DNA from: an uncultured Allomuricauda sp.
GTDB lineage: Bacteria; Bacteroidota; Bacteroidia; Flavobacteriales; Flavobacteriaceae
Direction: 5' to 3'
Assembly: GCF_947499585.1 (NCBI RefSeq)
Contig: NZ_CANMOO010000001.1
Coordinates: forward strand, 1,550,001 to 1,614,000
DNA length: 64,000 bases
Shown: piece by piece, positions 8,345 through 18,149 of the stretch
Numbering within the stretch: position 1 is the first letter of the stretch
How the letters are laid out: the number at the start of each line of letters is the position of its first letter
Notes under the pieces: model-generated
What the model was told of the DNA's origin: nothing
Database searches by the model: none
What the model saw: only the letters and a program-made list of their open reading frames with translations
Translations under genes and position numbers: made by a program

Positions 8345-9097
8345 ATGCAATACGGAATTTGCCATCTAAGTATTGTTCCCATTAGAACACTCCCTGATGA
8401 TAGCAGCGAAATGGTCTCTCAATTATTGTATGGGGAACATTTTAAAGTTTTGGAGCATAGAAAAAAATGGAGTAGAATTAGAGTTGCATACGACCATTGT
8501 GAAGGTTGGGTTTCCAACAATCAAATTACTTTGATACCCGAAGATGAGTTTGACATACTAAACTCAAGTGGAAATCAAAGATTTTCATCAGATATTATCT
8601 CTCATGTATGTACCGAAGATGAAATGCTGATGCCTATCCTACTCGGGTCCATGGTTTCTAAAACGGAAACTTTACAGCACTTTTTTGAAGGGAATTACAT
8701 AGAAGGAGCAAACCAGAAATCAAGTTTGATAGATATTGCTTTGTTATACTTGAAAGCACCCTACCAAAGCAGTGGAAAGACTCCGTTTGGCGTGGATTGT
8801 TCTGGATTTACTCAAATGGTCTATAAAATAAATGGACATGCACTAAAAAGAGGTGCCGAACAACAATCCAAACAAGGTGAAGCTTTAAGTTTTATTGAAG
8901 AAAGTGAAGCAGGAGATTTAGCTTTTTTTGATAATAATGAAGGCATTATTGATCATGTTGGGATTATTTTGAAGGACAACTATATCATCCATGCCCATGG
9001 GCATGTGCGCATTGACCGTATTGATCATACGGGTATTTTTAACACGCAAAAAAAGCAATATACCCATAAGCTCAGGGTTATTAAGAAAGTGATATAA
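8345..9097 (+). CDS. NlpC/P60 cysteine peptidase with N-terminal SH3-like domains
   Basis: A 250-residue cell-wall peptidase of the gamma-D-glutamyl-diamino acid endopeptidase type. Residues 1-65 form a bacterial SH3 domain (VPIRTLPDDSSEMVSQLLYGE, KKWSRIRV, GWVSNNQI), followed by a linker and probably a second SH3-like unit. The catalytic domain starts near 125 and carries Cys152 in FGVDCSGF, His204 in DHVGIIL and His216 in IIHAHGHVRI. No signal peptide is visible, so it may act on imported muropeptides in the cytoplasm, as proposed for related recycling enzymes. It probably shares the thiolase transcript. Confidence 0.88.
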   Translation: MQYGICHLSIVPIRTLPDDSSEMVSQLLYGEHFKVLEHRKKWSRIRVAYDHCEGWVSNNQITLIPEDEFDILNSSGNQRFSSDIISHVCTEDEMLMPILLGSMVSKTETLQHFFEGNYIEGANQKSSLIDIALLYLKAPYQSSGKTPFGVDCSGFTQMVYKINGHALKRGAEQQSKQGEALSFIEESEAGDLAFFDNNEGIIDHVGIILKDNYIIHAHGHVRIDRIDHTGIFNTQKKQYTHKLRVIKKVI

Positions 9098-9127
9098 AAA
9101 AAGCCCCGATTATCGGAGCTTTTTTAT
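9096..9127. terminator. Bidirectional terminator between convergent genes
   Basis: AAGCcCCGA/TCGGaGCTT hairpin with a 3-nt loop, A-run on the left and T-run on the right. It serves the NlpC/P60 gene on the plus strand and the TPR gene on the minus strand. Confidence 0.75.
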
Positions 9128-9146
9128 TTATCAGTACAAGGGAAAA

Positions 9147-10409
9147 TTATTCTCCCAGTAGCTTTTTAATTCTCATAAAGTTTTCAGTATCCCCCAAAGC
9201 ACCATATATGTTCTTTAGTTGAGCCAAAACACTTTGATTGTCTGGATTTGTTTTTAACGCATCCTCCAAGATTTTTCCACCTTCCAAAAACAAATCATCT
9301 TTTTGCTTTTTCAATTCATCATATCTTGCAATATCTGATCTTGAGCTGCCAAGAGTGTTCATTTCATCAATAAGGCCGTTACCTTCGTTTACATAAGTTG
9401 TTGAAAGGTTCAATAGGGCATTAATGTAACCAGGATCAATCGCCAAGGTCTTTTTATATGCTTCTCTGGCCTCTTCCAAGTTACCTTGCTCCATATTTAT
9501 AACGCCAATATTATAAAGCAAATCTGCATTATCAGGAGCCATGTCAGAAGCTTCGGCCATCAAAACCTTGAATTTATCCTTATCACCCATGGCATAGTAT
9601 AAATTAGCTTCACCTAAAACCAAGTTAACATCATTTGGATCTACTGCTCTTGCCTCTGCATATGCTGCTAGGGCTTTGTCATTATCTCCCAATTGTTGGT
9701 TTATTAAGGCAATATTTTTTACAATTTCAGCCTTTTTTGAAGGAGATTTTTCTTCTTTTGGATTCTTATGGGTTCCAGCTTTAACATAAAGGTCCCTGGT
9801 ATTCTTGTCCATGGTCTCAACTTCTCCGGTTTCAATATTTACCGCAGTGAAAGTAACATCACTACCATCATAGCCAACTTCCTTCAGCTCATCATAATAT
9901 TCCAATGACTTCTCGTAGTTTTGACCATTTACCGCACTACTGGCAGCATAGTATAAATAGAGTGTGTCAGTTGGACTCAATTTATATGCCTGGTACAGTT
10001 TTTCAGCGGCTTCTCCAAATTTCTTGTCGTTATTGTCCGCAACGGCAGCATTTACTAAATCTGCTGTTATTTGGGCCAAACTCTGTCTAGCCACTGTAGT
10101 GTATTTTTCTTTACCAGCTGCTTCCTCAATAGTAATGACTTTGTTAAAAGCATCAATTGCGGGTTGAAAAGCTGTTGCATCTCCTTTTTTGGCCAAATCA
10201 GAATAAGTATTACCCTTAACAGCGTAATATTGTGCTTGTACTTTGGCATCAGCAGCATCAATTAAAGATGCAGCTCCATCCAGAGCGGTCTTAGCACTTT
10301 CGGAATCTCCTACTTTAAGTGCTTTTTCTGCTGCCTTGATTTCATTTTTTTGGGAAAAGCCCATCGTAGAAATCCCTATGGCTAGTAGTATTAAAACTTT
10401 AGTCTTCAT
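9147..10409 (-). CDS. Secreted TPR-repeat protein
   Basis: A 420-residue protein with an SPI signal peptide (cleavage near STMGFSQ, residues 15-20) and tandem tetratricopeptide repeats through most of its length: AYAEARAVDPNDVNLVLGEA, PDNADLLYNIGVINMEQGNL, AREAYKKTLAIDPGYINALL. It is rich in Ala, Asp and Lys and lies just downstream of gyrA (33 nt), so it is possibly co-transcribed. TPR solenoids of this sort serve as periplasmic scaffolds; the specific partner is unknown. Confidence 0.8.
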   Translation of the reverse strand: MKTKVLILLAIGISTMGFSQKNEIKAAEKALKVGDSESAKTALDGAASLIDAADAKVQAQYYAVKGNTYSDLAKKGDATAFQPAIDAFNKVITIEEAAGKEKYTTVARQSLAQITADLVNAAVADNNDKKFGEAAEKLYQAYKLSPTDTLYLYYAASSAVNGQNYEKSLEYYDELKEVGYDGSDVTFTAVNIETGEVETMDKNTRDLYVKAGTHKNPKEEKSPSKKAEIVKNIALINQQLGDNDKALAAYAEARAVDPNDVNLVLGEANLYYAMGDKDKFKVLMAEASDMAPDNADLLYNIGVINMEQGNLEEAREAYKKTLAIDPGYINALLNLSTTYVNEGNGLIDEMNTLGSSRSDIARYDELKKQKDDLFLEGGKILEDALKTNPDNQSVLAQLKNIYGALGDTENFMRIKKLLGE

Positions 10410-10442
10410 TTTAAATGTAATTATAATTATTAGTGTTTATGT

Positions 10443-12974
10443 TTACTCTTTTGTTTCATCTGAACTATTATCAATCGCTGTGCCATCTTCTCCATTAACC
10501 TCAATATCAAGGATATCCACTTCATCTACGGCATCTTCGTCCTTCATAACCTTAGCAACGGCAGCAATGGAGTCATTATCCTTTAAATTAATGAGTCTCA
10601 CACCTTGCGTAGCTCTTCCCATAACCCTTAAATCCTCAACGCTGGTTCTAATAGCAATACCTGATTTATTAATGATCATTAAATCATCCGAATCAGAAAC
10701 ATTTTTGATGGCAACCAAATTACCCGTTTTATCAGTAACCGAGATTGTTTTGACTCCTTTACCTCCTCTGTTGGTAACTCTATAATCATCAATAGTTGAA
10801 CGTTTTCCGTATCCGTTTTCAGAAACTACTAAGATATCATCCTCAAAGTTATGCACTGAAACCATGCCTATAACCTCATCATCAACATTGGCCAGGGTAA
10901 TCCCACGCACTCCAGAAGCATTTCTGCCCATAGGTCTGGTCTTTCCTTCTTCAAAACGAATTGCCTTACCAGATTTCAACCCTAAGAAAATTTGACTGGT
11001 ACCCGTGGTTAACTTAGCTTCAAGCAATTCATCTTCATCTCTAATGGTTATTGCATTAATACCATTTTGACGTGGTCTTGAATATTGCTCCAAAGAGGTC
11101 TTTTTAACAGTACCTTTTTTGGTGGCCATAATCACATAATGACCATTAACATAATCTTCATCCTTTAAATCTTGAGTACAAATAAAGGCTTTAACCTTAT
11201 CTTCATTTTCAATATTGATTAGATTCTGAATGGCTCTTCCTTTGGATGTTCTACTTCCTTCTGGTATTTCATAAACACGCATCCAGAAACATTTTCCTTT
11301 TTGTGTAAAGAACAACATGTATTGGTGGTTGGTCCCCACAAAAAGATGTTCCAAGAAATCTTCATTTCGTGTTGAAGACGCTTTCTGGCCTACTCCACCT
11401 CTATTCTGCGTCTTATATTCTGTTAAAGGTGTTCTTTTAATGTATCCCGCATGCGAAATTGTTATAACAACCTGCTCATCAGGAATCATATCTTCAATGC
11501 TCAAATCACCACCTGCAAAATTTATTTCTGACCTTCTTTCATCCCCATACTTATCCTTTACCTCTTGCAATTCATCTTTAATGATTTGCATTCTTCTTTC
11601 TTTCTTATCAAGGATGTCTTTTAAATCTTCTATGGTTTTTTTAAGCTCATCATATTCTTCCCTCAACTTATCTTGTTCCAGTCCTGTAAGCTGGCGCAAG
11701 CGCATTTCTACAATAGCTTTGGCCTGAATTTCGGTCAGTTTAAAGCGTTCCATCAAGGTGGCTCTCGCTTCATCAACATTCGAAGAAGCCCTGATTATCG
11801 CAATTACCTCATCAATATTATCAGAAGCTATGATAAGACCTTCAAGGATATGTGCTCGGTCTTCTGCTTTTTTAAGCTCGAACTTGGTTCTTCTAACCAC
11901 TACTTCATGTCTATGCTCAACAAAATAGTGGATAATTTCTTTAAGATTGAGCAATCTTGGTCTTCCGTTTACAAGAGCAATATTATTAACACTGAAAGAG
12001 GATTGTAATGCCGTGTATTTGTACAGCATGTTCAGAACAATGTTAGGAATGGCATCTCGTTTTAAAATGTAAACGATGCGCATACCTTTTCTATCTGATT
12101 CATCACGAATTGTAGAAATTCCCTCAATCTTTTTGTCATTGACAAGGTCAGCAGTCTTTTTAATCATGTCTGCCTTATTGACCTGGTATGGAATCTCTGT
12201 CACAATGATACATTCTCTACCCTGCACTTCTTCAAAAGTAGCTTTGGCTCGCATTACTACGCGTCCTCTACCAGTATGAAAAGCTTCTTTAACGCCATCA
12301 TAACCATAAATGATACCTCCAGTAGGAAAATCTGGTGCTTTTATATGGGTTATTAGCTCATCTATTTCAATATCGTTATTTTCAATATAGGCAACAGTAC
12401 CATCAACTACTTCGCATAAGTTGTGTGGAGCCATATTAGTGGCCATACCTACTGCAATACCAGATGCTCCATTCACCAATAAGCTTGGAACACGTGTTGG
12501 GAGAACGGTAGGTTCTTTTAAAGAATCATCAAAATTTAACTGATGATCAACGGTATCTTTATCAATATCCGCTAACATATCATCAGCTATCTTACGCATT
12601 CTTGCTTCAGTATAACGCATTGCTGCAGGACTGTCTCCATCTACTGAACCAAAGTTCCCCTGTCCATCAACAAGCATATACCTCAAACTCCATTCCTGTG
12701 CCATACGCACCATTGAATCATAGACCGAGGTGTCACCATGTGGGTGATACTTACCTAATACCTCCCCTACAATACGGGCAGATTTCTTGTGTGCACTATT
12801 GGATCTAACACCTAATTCGTGCATACCATACAATACCCTTCTATGAACAGGTTTAAGTCCGTCCCTTACATCTGGCAGGGCACGTGACACAATGACCGAC
12901 ATTGAATAATCAATGTAGGCAGATTTCATCTCATCTTCAATGTTGATAGGAATTAACTTTTCTCCTTCCGCCAT
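10443..12974 (-). CDS. gyrA: DNA gyrase subunit A
   Basis: An 843-residue type IIA topoisomerase subunit that cleaves and rejoins DNA. The catalytic Tyr121 is in [10 protein letters not shown]. The quinolone-resistance region reads [19 protein letters not shown]: Thr82 occupies the place of E. coli Ser83, and Asp86 that of Asp87. Six beta-pinwheel repeats follow residue 500, including a GyrA-box-like QNRGGVGQ. The C-terminus is acidic (about the last 35 residues). The [27 protein letters not shown] start is typical. It is divergent from clpC. ParC of the same family is less likely, because the pinwheel repeats are complete. Confidence 0.96.
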   Translation of the reverse strand: MAEGEKLIPINIEDEMKSAYIDYSMSVIVSRALPDVRDGLKPVHRRVLYGMHELGVRSNSAHKKSARIVGEVLGKYHPHGDTSVYDSMVRMAQEWSLRYMLVDGQGNFGSVDGDSPAAMRYTEARMRKIADDMLADIDKDTVDHQLNFDDSLKEPTVLPTRVPSLLVNGASGIAVGMATNMAPHNLCEVVDGTVAYIENNDIEIDELITHIKAPDFPTGGIIYGYDGVKEAFHTGRGRVVMRAKATFEEVQGRECIIVTEIPYQVNKADMIKKTADLVNDKKIEGISTIRDESDRKGMRIVYILKRDAIPNIVLNMLYKYTALQSSFSVNNIALVNGRPRLLNLKEIIHYFVEHRHEVVVRRTKFELKKAEDRAHILEGLIIASDNIDEVIAIIRASSNVDEARATLMERFKLTEIQAKAIVEMRLRQLTGLEQDKLREEYDELKKTIEDLKDILDKKERRMQIIKDELQEVKDKYGDERRSEINFAGGDLSIEDMIPDEQVVITISHAGYIKRTPLTEYKTQNRGGVGQKASSTRNEDFLEHLFVGTNHQYMLFFTQKGKCFWMRVYEIPEGSRTSKGRAIQNLINIENEDKVKAFICTQDLKDEDYVNGHYVIMATKKGTVKKTSLEQYSRPRQNGINAITIRDEDELLEAKLTTGTSQIFLGLKSGKAIRFEEGKTRPMGRNASGVRGITLANVDDEVIGMVSVHNFEDDILVVSENGYGKRSTIDDYRVTNRGGKGVKTISVTDKTGNLVAIKNVSDSDDLMIINKSGIAIRTSVEDLRVMGRATQGVRLINLKDNDSIAAVAKVMKDEDAVDEVDILDIEVNGEDGTAIDNSSDETKE

Positions 12975-13235
12975 GCTAAAATCTTGTAGTTTTTTGTGGT
13001 TAAAATATCATGCCAATATACGCAAAATCGTACCTTTCAAAACAACTGATGCTTACTTTATTAAAAAAATTATCAACAGTATTACTTTCGATTTAATATC
13101 AGTAATAAAGCTATGTTAAACCTTGTAAAAAGTGTCCCTTATTTCGACTTTAACTACTACTTTATCGAATATGGGTACAGTATTTGACTACGGTAAGGAT
13201 ACTTTTATTAATTTTAATTGCTGAAAAGGAAGTGT

Positions 13236-15791
13236 ATGGACGATAATTTTTCCCCTAGAGTAAAAGACGTTATTGCTTATAGCAAGGAGGAAGCCCTTAG
13301 ATTAGGGCATGATTTTATAGGAACTGAGCATTTAATGTTGGGACTTTTAAGAGATGGAAATGGCAAAGCCATTAATATTTTGGATGCCTTAGATGTGGAT
13401 TTGGATCATTTAAGAAGAAAAGTTGAGATTCTTAGTCCAGCTAATCCAAATACCGGTACAATACAAAAAGACAAAAAGAACTTGCACCTTACAAGGCAAG
13501 CAGAACGTGCTTTAAAAACCACTTTTCTTGAAGCTAAGCTGTTTCAAAGTTCTTCCATAAATACAGCGCATCTTTTACTTTGTATTCTTAGAAATGAAAA
13601 TGACCCCACTACAAAACTATTGCACAAGCTTAAAGTGGACTATGACAATGTAAAGGAGCAATTTAAATCTATGATCACCAGTGATGATGATTATTTAGAT
13701 ACTCCACATGCTGAATCTTTTCCAAGTGACTCGGATGATACTGGGGATTCTAAGGAAAGTACTTTTGGTTCTGGCTCAGCACAAAAAGGAGCCAAAAAGT
13801 CTAAAACGCCTGTTTTAGACAACTTTGGTCGTGATTTGACCAAAATGGCAGAAGAAAATAAATTGGACCCTGTTGTTGGAAGAGAAAAAGAAATTGAGCG
13901 GGTATCCCAAATATTAAGTAGAAGAAAGAAAAACAATCCCTTGCTTATTGGTGAACCTGGTGTTGGTAAAAGTGCAATAGCCGAAGGACTGGCTTTGAGA
14001 ATTATTAACAAAAAGGTTTCAAGAATTCTTTACAACAAGCGAGTTGTAACATTAGATTTAGCCTCATTGGTAGCTGGCACAAAATATCGTGGACAGTTTG
14101 AAGAACGTATGAAGGCGGTCATGAACGAGTTGGAGAAGAATGACGATATCATTTTATTCATTGATGAAATACATACTATTGTAGGTGCTGGCGGCGCAAC
14201 AGGAAGCTTAGATGCTTCAAATATGTTCAAACCTGCACTTGCAAGAGGTGAAATTCAATGTATAGGGGCAACCACTCTTGATGAATATCGTCAATACATT
14301 GAAAAAGATGGTGCTCTTGAGAGAAGATTTCAAAAAGTAATTGTTGAACCTACAACAGTGGAAGAGACTATTGAAATTTTGATGAACATTAAAGGAAAGT
14401 ATGAAGATCACCATAACGTTACGTATACCGATGATGCCATAAAAGCATGTGTTAAGTTGACCAATCGTTATATGACAGATCGATTCTTGCCGGACAAAGC
14501 AATTGATGCTTTAGATGAGGCAGGTTCAAGGGTACATATTGTAAACATGGATGTTCCAAAACAGATTTTGGAACTTGAGGGCCAATTGGAAGATGTTCGT
14601 GAGCTTAAGAACAGTGTCGTTAAAAAGCAGAAATACGAGGAGGCAGCTAAACTAAGGGATGACGAAAAACGATTGGAAAAGGAACTAGCTTCAGCTCAAG
14701 AGAGATGGGAAGAAGATAGTAAACTGAATCGTGAGACGGTTTCTGAAGATAATGTTGCTGATGTAGTTTCAATGATGAGCGGTATTCCCGTAAACAGAAT
14801 TGCCCAAACTGAAAGTAATAAACTTGCTGAATTACCTGAGTTAATAAAAGGTTTTGTTATTGGGCAAGATGAAGCAGTGGCCAAAGTGGCCAAGGCAATT
14901 CAACGTAATAGAGCCGGATTAAAAGATCCTAACAAACCTATCGGCTCTTTTATTTTTTTGGGACAAACCGGGGTTGGAAAAACCCAATTGGCCAAGATTC
15001 TTGCAAAAGAACTTTTTGACTCTGAAGATGCCCTTATCCGAATTGATATGAGCGAATACATGGAAAAATTCGCCATTTCTAGATTAGTAGGTGCACCTCC
15101 AGGATATGTTGGTTATGAAGAAGGTGGACAATTAACTGAAAAAGTGCGTCGTAAACCTTATTCAGTAATTCTTTTAGATGAAGTTGAAAAAGCTCATCCA
15201 GATGTTTTCAATATGCTGTTGCAGGTTTTGGATGATGGATTTCTTACAGATAGTTTAGGTAGAAAAATCGATTTTAGAAACAGTATAATCATAATGACCT
15301 CCAATATTGGAGCACGTCAGTTAAAAGATTTTGGACAAGGTGTTGGATTTGGCACTGCAGCCAAGAAAGCACAAGCAGACGGTCATCAGAAAAGCGTTAT
15401 TGAAAGTGCATTGAAAAAAGCATTTGCGCCAGAGTTCTTAAATAGAATTGATGATGTCGTTGTCTTTAACTCATTAGAACGTGAAGACATTCATAAGATT
15501 ATAGATATTGAACTTGACAAGTTATTTGGCAGAATTAAAGATATTGGATACGACCTTAACCTTACCAAAAAGGCCAAGGACTATATTGCCGAAAAAGGAT
15601 TTGACAAACAATATGGTGCAAGACCTTTAAAGAGAGCAATTCAGAAGTATATAGAAGATGCCCTTGCTGAGGAAATTGTAAATTCCAAACTGGATGAAGG
15701 TGATAGTATTTTTATGGACTTGGATGAGAAAAAAGAAGAGCTCACCATAAAAATCAAAAAACCTGAAAAAACGCCCAAAACGGAACAATAA
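13236..15791 (+). CDS. clpC: ATP-dependent Clp protease ATP-binding subunit ClpC
   Basis: An AAA+ unfoldase that feeds substrates to ClpP. I start it at ATG 13236 (MDDNFSPRVKDVI), preceded by AAGGAAG; the ORF extends in frame to a TTG at 13218, which is not conserved in this family. Order: two N-domain repeats (residues about 5-145), an acidic linker, D1 with Walker A GEPGVGKSA, a UVR-like coiled segment (KYEEAAKLRDDEKRLEKEL), D2 with Walker A GQTGVGKTQ, and the D2-small domain. A ClpP loop lies in the VGFG region. 851 residues is a normal length. A strong terminator follows. Confidence 0.95.
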   Translation: MDDNFSPRVKDVIAYSKEEALRLGHDFIGTEHLMLGLLRDGNGKAINILDALDVDLDHLRRKVEILSPANPNTGTIQKDKKNLHLTRQAERALKTTFLEAKLFQSSSINTAHLLLCILRNENDPTTKLLHKLKVDYDNVKEQFKSMITSDDDYLDTPHAESFPSDSDDTGDSKESTFGSGSAQKGAKKSKTPVLDNFGRDLTKMAEENKLDPVVGREKEIERVSQILSRRKKNNPLLIGEPGVGKSAIAEGLALRIINKKVSRILYNKRVVTLDLASLVAGTKYRGQFEERMKAVMNELEKNDDIILFIDEIHTIVGAGGATGSLDASNMFKPALARGEIQCIGATTLDEYRQYIEKDGALERRFQKVIVEPTTVEETIEILMNIKGKYEDHHNVTYTDDAIKACVKLTNRYMTDRFLPDKAIDALDEAGSRVHIVNMDVPKQILELEGQLEDVRELKNSVVKKQKYEEAAKLRDDEKRLEKELASAQERWEEDSKLNRETVSEDNVADVVSMMSGIPVNRIAQTESNKLAELPELIKGFVIGQDEAVAKVAKAIQRNRAGLKDPNKPIGSFIFLGQTGVGKTQLAKILAKELFDSEDALIRIDMSEYMEKFAISRLVGAPPGYVGYEEGGQLTEKVRRKPYSVILLDEVEKAHPDVFNMLLQVLDDGFLTDSLGRKIDFRNSIIIMTSNIGARQLKDFGQGVGFGTAAKKAQADGHQKSVIESALKKAFAPEFLNRIDDVVVFNSLEREDIHKIIDIELDKLFGRIKDIGYDLNLTKKAKDYIAEKGFDKQYGARPLKRAIQKYIEDALAEEIVNSKLDEGDSIFMDLDEKKEELTIKIKKPEKTPKTEQ

Positions 15792-15805
15792 AAGACAATC
15801 ATAGT

Positions 15806-15840
15806 AAAGAGTCGACAGTTTTGTTGGCTCTTTTTCTTTT
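15806..15840 (+). terminator. Terminator of clpC
   Basis: An 11-bp stem (AAAGAGTCGAC / GTTGGCTCTTT, with two G-T pairs) around a 6-nt loop, followed by TTCTTTT. Confidence 0.7.
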
Positions 15841-15947
15841 AAGCAAATTTACCGTACACACGATATTTGCGCCTTTAGTCTAATATTTTTCTGCTCCTAT
15901 TCTATTAGGTATATTTTCGTCAAAGAGACACTATAATATATTGGAGA

Positions 15948-16349
15948 ATGAAAATTGCTTCTAACAAGAAAGCTATTGTTGTACGTGAATACCAACTAGA
16001 CATTGGAAGTGTTCAGGTTTTTAACAACTATATGGTTTCTACTTTTGACGAAGGTGCTACATTAACACTGGAGAGAGCTTATCAAATCATTGGAATTTCA
16101 GAAATACACTTTAGGGATAAAGACTTTGGTTACATAAGTCTTCGGAAAAACTCATATGCCGTGGATCCCACCATCTATAATTATTTAAGAGGGATGGAAA
16201 ATCTAAAAGCTTTCGCAATTGTTTCCAAGAAAGAAATTGATATGCACAATTTTAAAATAGAGAAGCTTTTTTACAAAAAGAATATGGAATTCTTTATAGA
16301 GTATGACAATGCACTGGCTTGGGTTAAAAAAAGACTCAAAAAAAAGTAA
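15948..16349 (+). CDS. Small STAS/SpoIIAA-like protein, function unknown
   Basis: A 133-residue soluble protein with no signal peptide. Alternating beta strands and helices (KKAIVVREYQLDIGSVQVF, YISLRKNSYAVDP, LKAFAIVSKKEIDMH, FKIEKLFYKKNMEFFIEY, NALAWVKKRLKKK) resemble the STAS/SpoIIAA-like fold of many small Bacteroidota proteins. The last helix, with a Trp and a Lys/Arg-rich end, is characteristic of that group. No conserved phospho-acceptor serine can be pointed to. It sits alone between the clpC terminator and the convergent nnr gene. Confidence 0.6.
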   Translation: MKIASNKKAIVVREYQLDIGSVQVFNNYMVSTFDEGATLTLERAYQIIGISEIHFRDKDFGYISLRKNSYAVDPTIYNYLRGMENLKAFAIVSKKEIDMHNFKIEKLFYKKNMEFFIEYDNALAWVKKRLKKK

Positions 16350-16363
16350 CTAGAAAATAAAAT

Positions 16364-17899
16364 TTAAGCTCCTTCTTCATTTTCTTGATTGGGTGGTCTT
16401 AATAATTCCATATAAGCCTTACCAATATTTTCAACTATACTAGAAGCTTTTAAAGCTTCATAACCATCCATGGAGACACCAATGTCTCCAGCCAGACCAT
16501 GCAAATAAACTCCAAAAATAGTGGCATGTAAAGGAGCATATCCTTGAGCCATTAAACCTGTGATCATTCCTGTTAAAGCATCTCCACTTCCAGCTGTGGC
16601 CATACCTGGATTTCCTGTTGTATTCACAAACCCTTTATCCTTATAGATAGTAATACTATGAGCTCCCTTAATTACCAAAATACAGTCATTTTTGGTTGAA
16701 AAAGCTTTGGCTTTTTCCAGTTTATCAAAGTCATCGTTCCACTCCCCTATTAAACGTTTCAATTCTTTTGGATGAGGAGTTAAAACTGATTGTTTGGGAA
16801 CATCTTTTATCAAGATAGGTTGTTTTGCCAAAATATTTAGACCATCCGCATCGATTACCACAGGGATTTCAACCTTCTTTAAAAACGAACCAAAAGCCTT
16901 GACTGTTTCATCTTTGGTCCCCATACCCATTCCTATTCCTATCGCAGCAGGTTCAAAAGGAACATTAATCTCACTTATACTTTCATCCTCATCATCCGTA
17001 AGAACCATTATTTCAGGAATTGCAGTCTGTAAAGAATGATATCCACATTCTGGCACAAAGGCAGTTACCAATCCGCTGCCTACAGACAAACAAGCATTGC
17101 TTGCCAATTGCACTGCACCTATCTTGCCATAACTTCCACCAATAATTACAGAATGCCCGTAAGTACCTTTATGAGAAAATTTAAGCCGGGGGCGATACAT
17201 TGGTAAGATTTCTGGTCTACCCATCAGTTCATAATCTGCATCGGTATTAACCAAAAACTCAGCATCTAATCCAATATCCAAGATTTCCCATTGATTTTGG
17301 TATACTCCCGTTTCTGGGAGAAAAAATACCAGTTTAGGGACTTGAAAGCTTAACACATAACTAGCGCGTACAACATGTTCTGCTTCCCATGGACTTCTAT
17401 TTGAAGGTAATCCTGAAGGAATGTCCACCGAAAGGACAAACGCAGAAGAGGAATTTAAATGTTTGATAAGTTTGGCAACCCATACATCTGGCGCCCTATT
17501 TAATCCTATTCCAAAAATTGCATCTACAATAATGTCATTGGGCTTTATCTCAGGAAAAGAACAATCAGAATCTAAAAACTCGGGCCACAATTTTCGTTCT
17601 TTTAATCTATCCAGATTTATCAAAAAATCTTTCGACCGTTTTTCACTGTAATTGACCACATAAACCGCAATATCGTACCCATTCTCATGAAGGTGCCTTG
17701 CCAATGCAACACCATCACCTCCATTATTGCCAATACCGCAAAACAGGTGAATTTTAACTTGCGCGCCCTGTAATCTGGTATGCATCCACTCAAATAGCTT
17801 GGTAGCAGCTCTTTCCATTAGGGTGTCACTTGTAATTTGCTGTTTGTTTATTGTGAATTTATCAGCTTCATAGATTTGACTGGCGGTAAAAATTTTCAT
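16364..17899 (-). CDS. nnr: Bifunctional NAD(P)H-hydrate repair enzyme (epimerase + dehydratase)
   Basis: A 511-residue fusion that repairs damaged NAD(P)HX. Residues 1-215 are the YjeF-N epimerase domain (FCGIGNNGGDGVALARHL, VDAIFGIGLNR, VDIPSGLPS). Residues about 235-500 are the ADP/ATP-dependent dehydratase of the ribokinase fold, with GSYGKIGAVQLAS, VIDADGLNIL, LTPHPKELKRL and GNPGMATAGSGDALTGMI. Both active regions look intact. Housekeeping gene, convergent with the STAS-like gene and divergent from the thr leader. Confidence 0.94.
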   Translation of the reverse strand: MKIFTASQIYEADKFTINKQQITSDTLMERAATKLFEWMHTRLQGAQVKIHLFCGIGNNGGDGVALARHLHENGYDIAVYVVNYSEKRSKDFLINLDRLKERKLWPEFLDSDCSFPEIKPNDIIVDAIFGIGLNRAPDVWVAKLIKHLNSSSAFVLSVDIPSGLPSNRSPWEAEHVVRASYVLSFQVPKLVFFLPETGVYQNQWEILDIGLDAEFLVNTDADYELMGRPEILPMYRPRLKFSHKGTYGHSVIIGGSYGKIGAVQLASNACLSVGSGLVTAFVPECGYHSLQTAIPEIMVLTDDEDESISEINVPFEPAAIGIGMGMGTKDETVKAFGSFLKKVEIPVVIDADGLNILAKQPILIKDVPKQSVLTPHPKELKRLIGEWNDDFDKLEKAKAFSTKNDCILVIKGAHSITIYKDKGFVNTTGNPGMATAGSGDALTGMITGLMAQGYAPLHATIFGVYLHGLAGDIGVSMDGYEALKASSIVENIGKAYMELLRPPNQENEEGA

Positions 17900-17951
17900 T
17901 CAACAAGAAAAATTGATTATTACTATAGATTTCGCAAAAATTTTAGAATCA

Positions 17952-17982
17952 TTTGAGGAAGAACTCAAAAGTACTACTTTTG
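17952..17982 (+). promoter_or_regulatory. Promoter of the threonine operon
   Basis: A consensus flavobacterial promoter: TTTG at 17952-17955, a 19-nt spacer, and TACTTTTG at 17975-17982. The expected start is near 17988-17990, about 10 nt before the leader peptide ATG at 18000. Confidence 0.7.
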
Positions 17983-17999
17983 ATTTCGATTATTGTACT

Positions 18000-18089
18000 A
18001 TGCAATTTAAACAAACGGATATTAACCCTTTATTGATGGAATCTTTTTCATCTATCTTCACTATTGCTACTACCACCCCTTTGGGGTAA
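18000..18089 (+). CDS. thrL: Threonine operon leader peptide (29 aa)
   Basis: A short ORF, ATG at 18000 and TAA at 18087-18089, lying between a consensus promoter and thrA. Its C-terminal half reads SFSSIFTIATTTPLG. Five Thr and three Ile codons (ACG, four ACT/ACC; ATT, ATC, ATT), with three successive Thr codons near the end, are the signature of an attenuation leader sensing charged tRNA-Thr and tRNA-Ile. The last codons overlap a hairpin, ACCCC-TTT-GGGGT (18075-18087). No T-tract follows the hairpin, so the exact mechanism is not the textbook enterobacterial one. Role by inference from content and position. Confidence 0.75.
   Translation: MQFKQTDINPLLMESFSSIFTIATTTPLG
18075..18087 (+). 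promoter_or_regulatory. Hairpin at the end of the thr leader
   Basis: A 5-bp G/C stem ACCCC/GGGGT with a 3-nt loop overlapping the last Pro-Leu-Gly-stop codons of the leader peptide. A ribosome stalled at the Thr codons just upstream would leave it free to form; a ribosome reaching the stop would melt it. Confidence 0.45.
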
Positions 18090-18149
18090 TCTACTAATTG
18101 TTTCCGTCCGTATTTAATCTATTTCAACATTTTACAACACAATTTAATC

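Noticed and set aside
10243..10785. 180-codon plus-strand ORF across the TPR gene and the end of gyrA
   Set aside because: Antisense shadow: the Ser/Ile/Val-rich sequence shows no family pattern, and two real genes explain the region.
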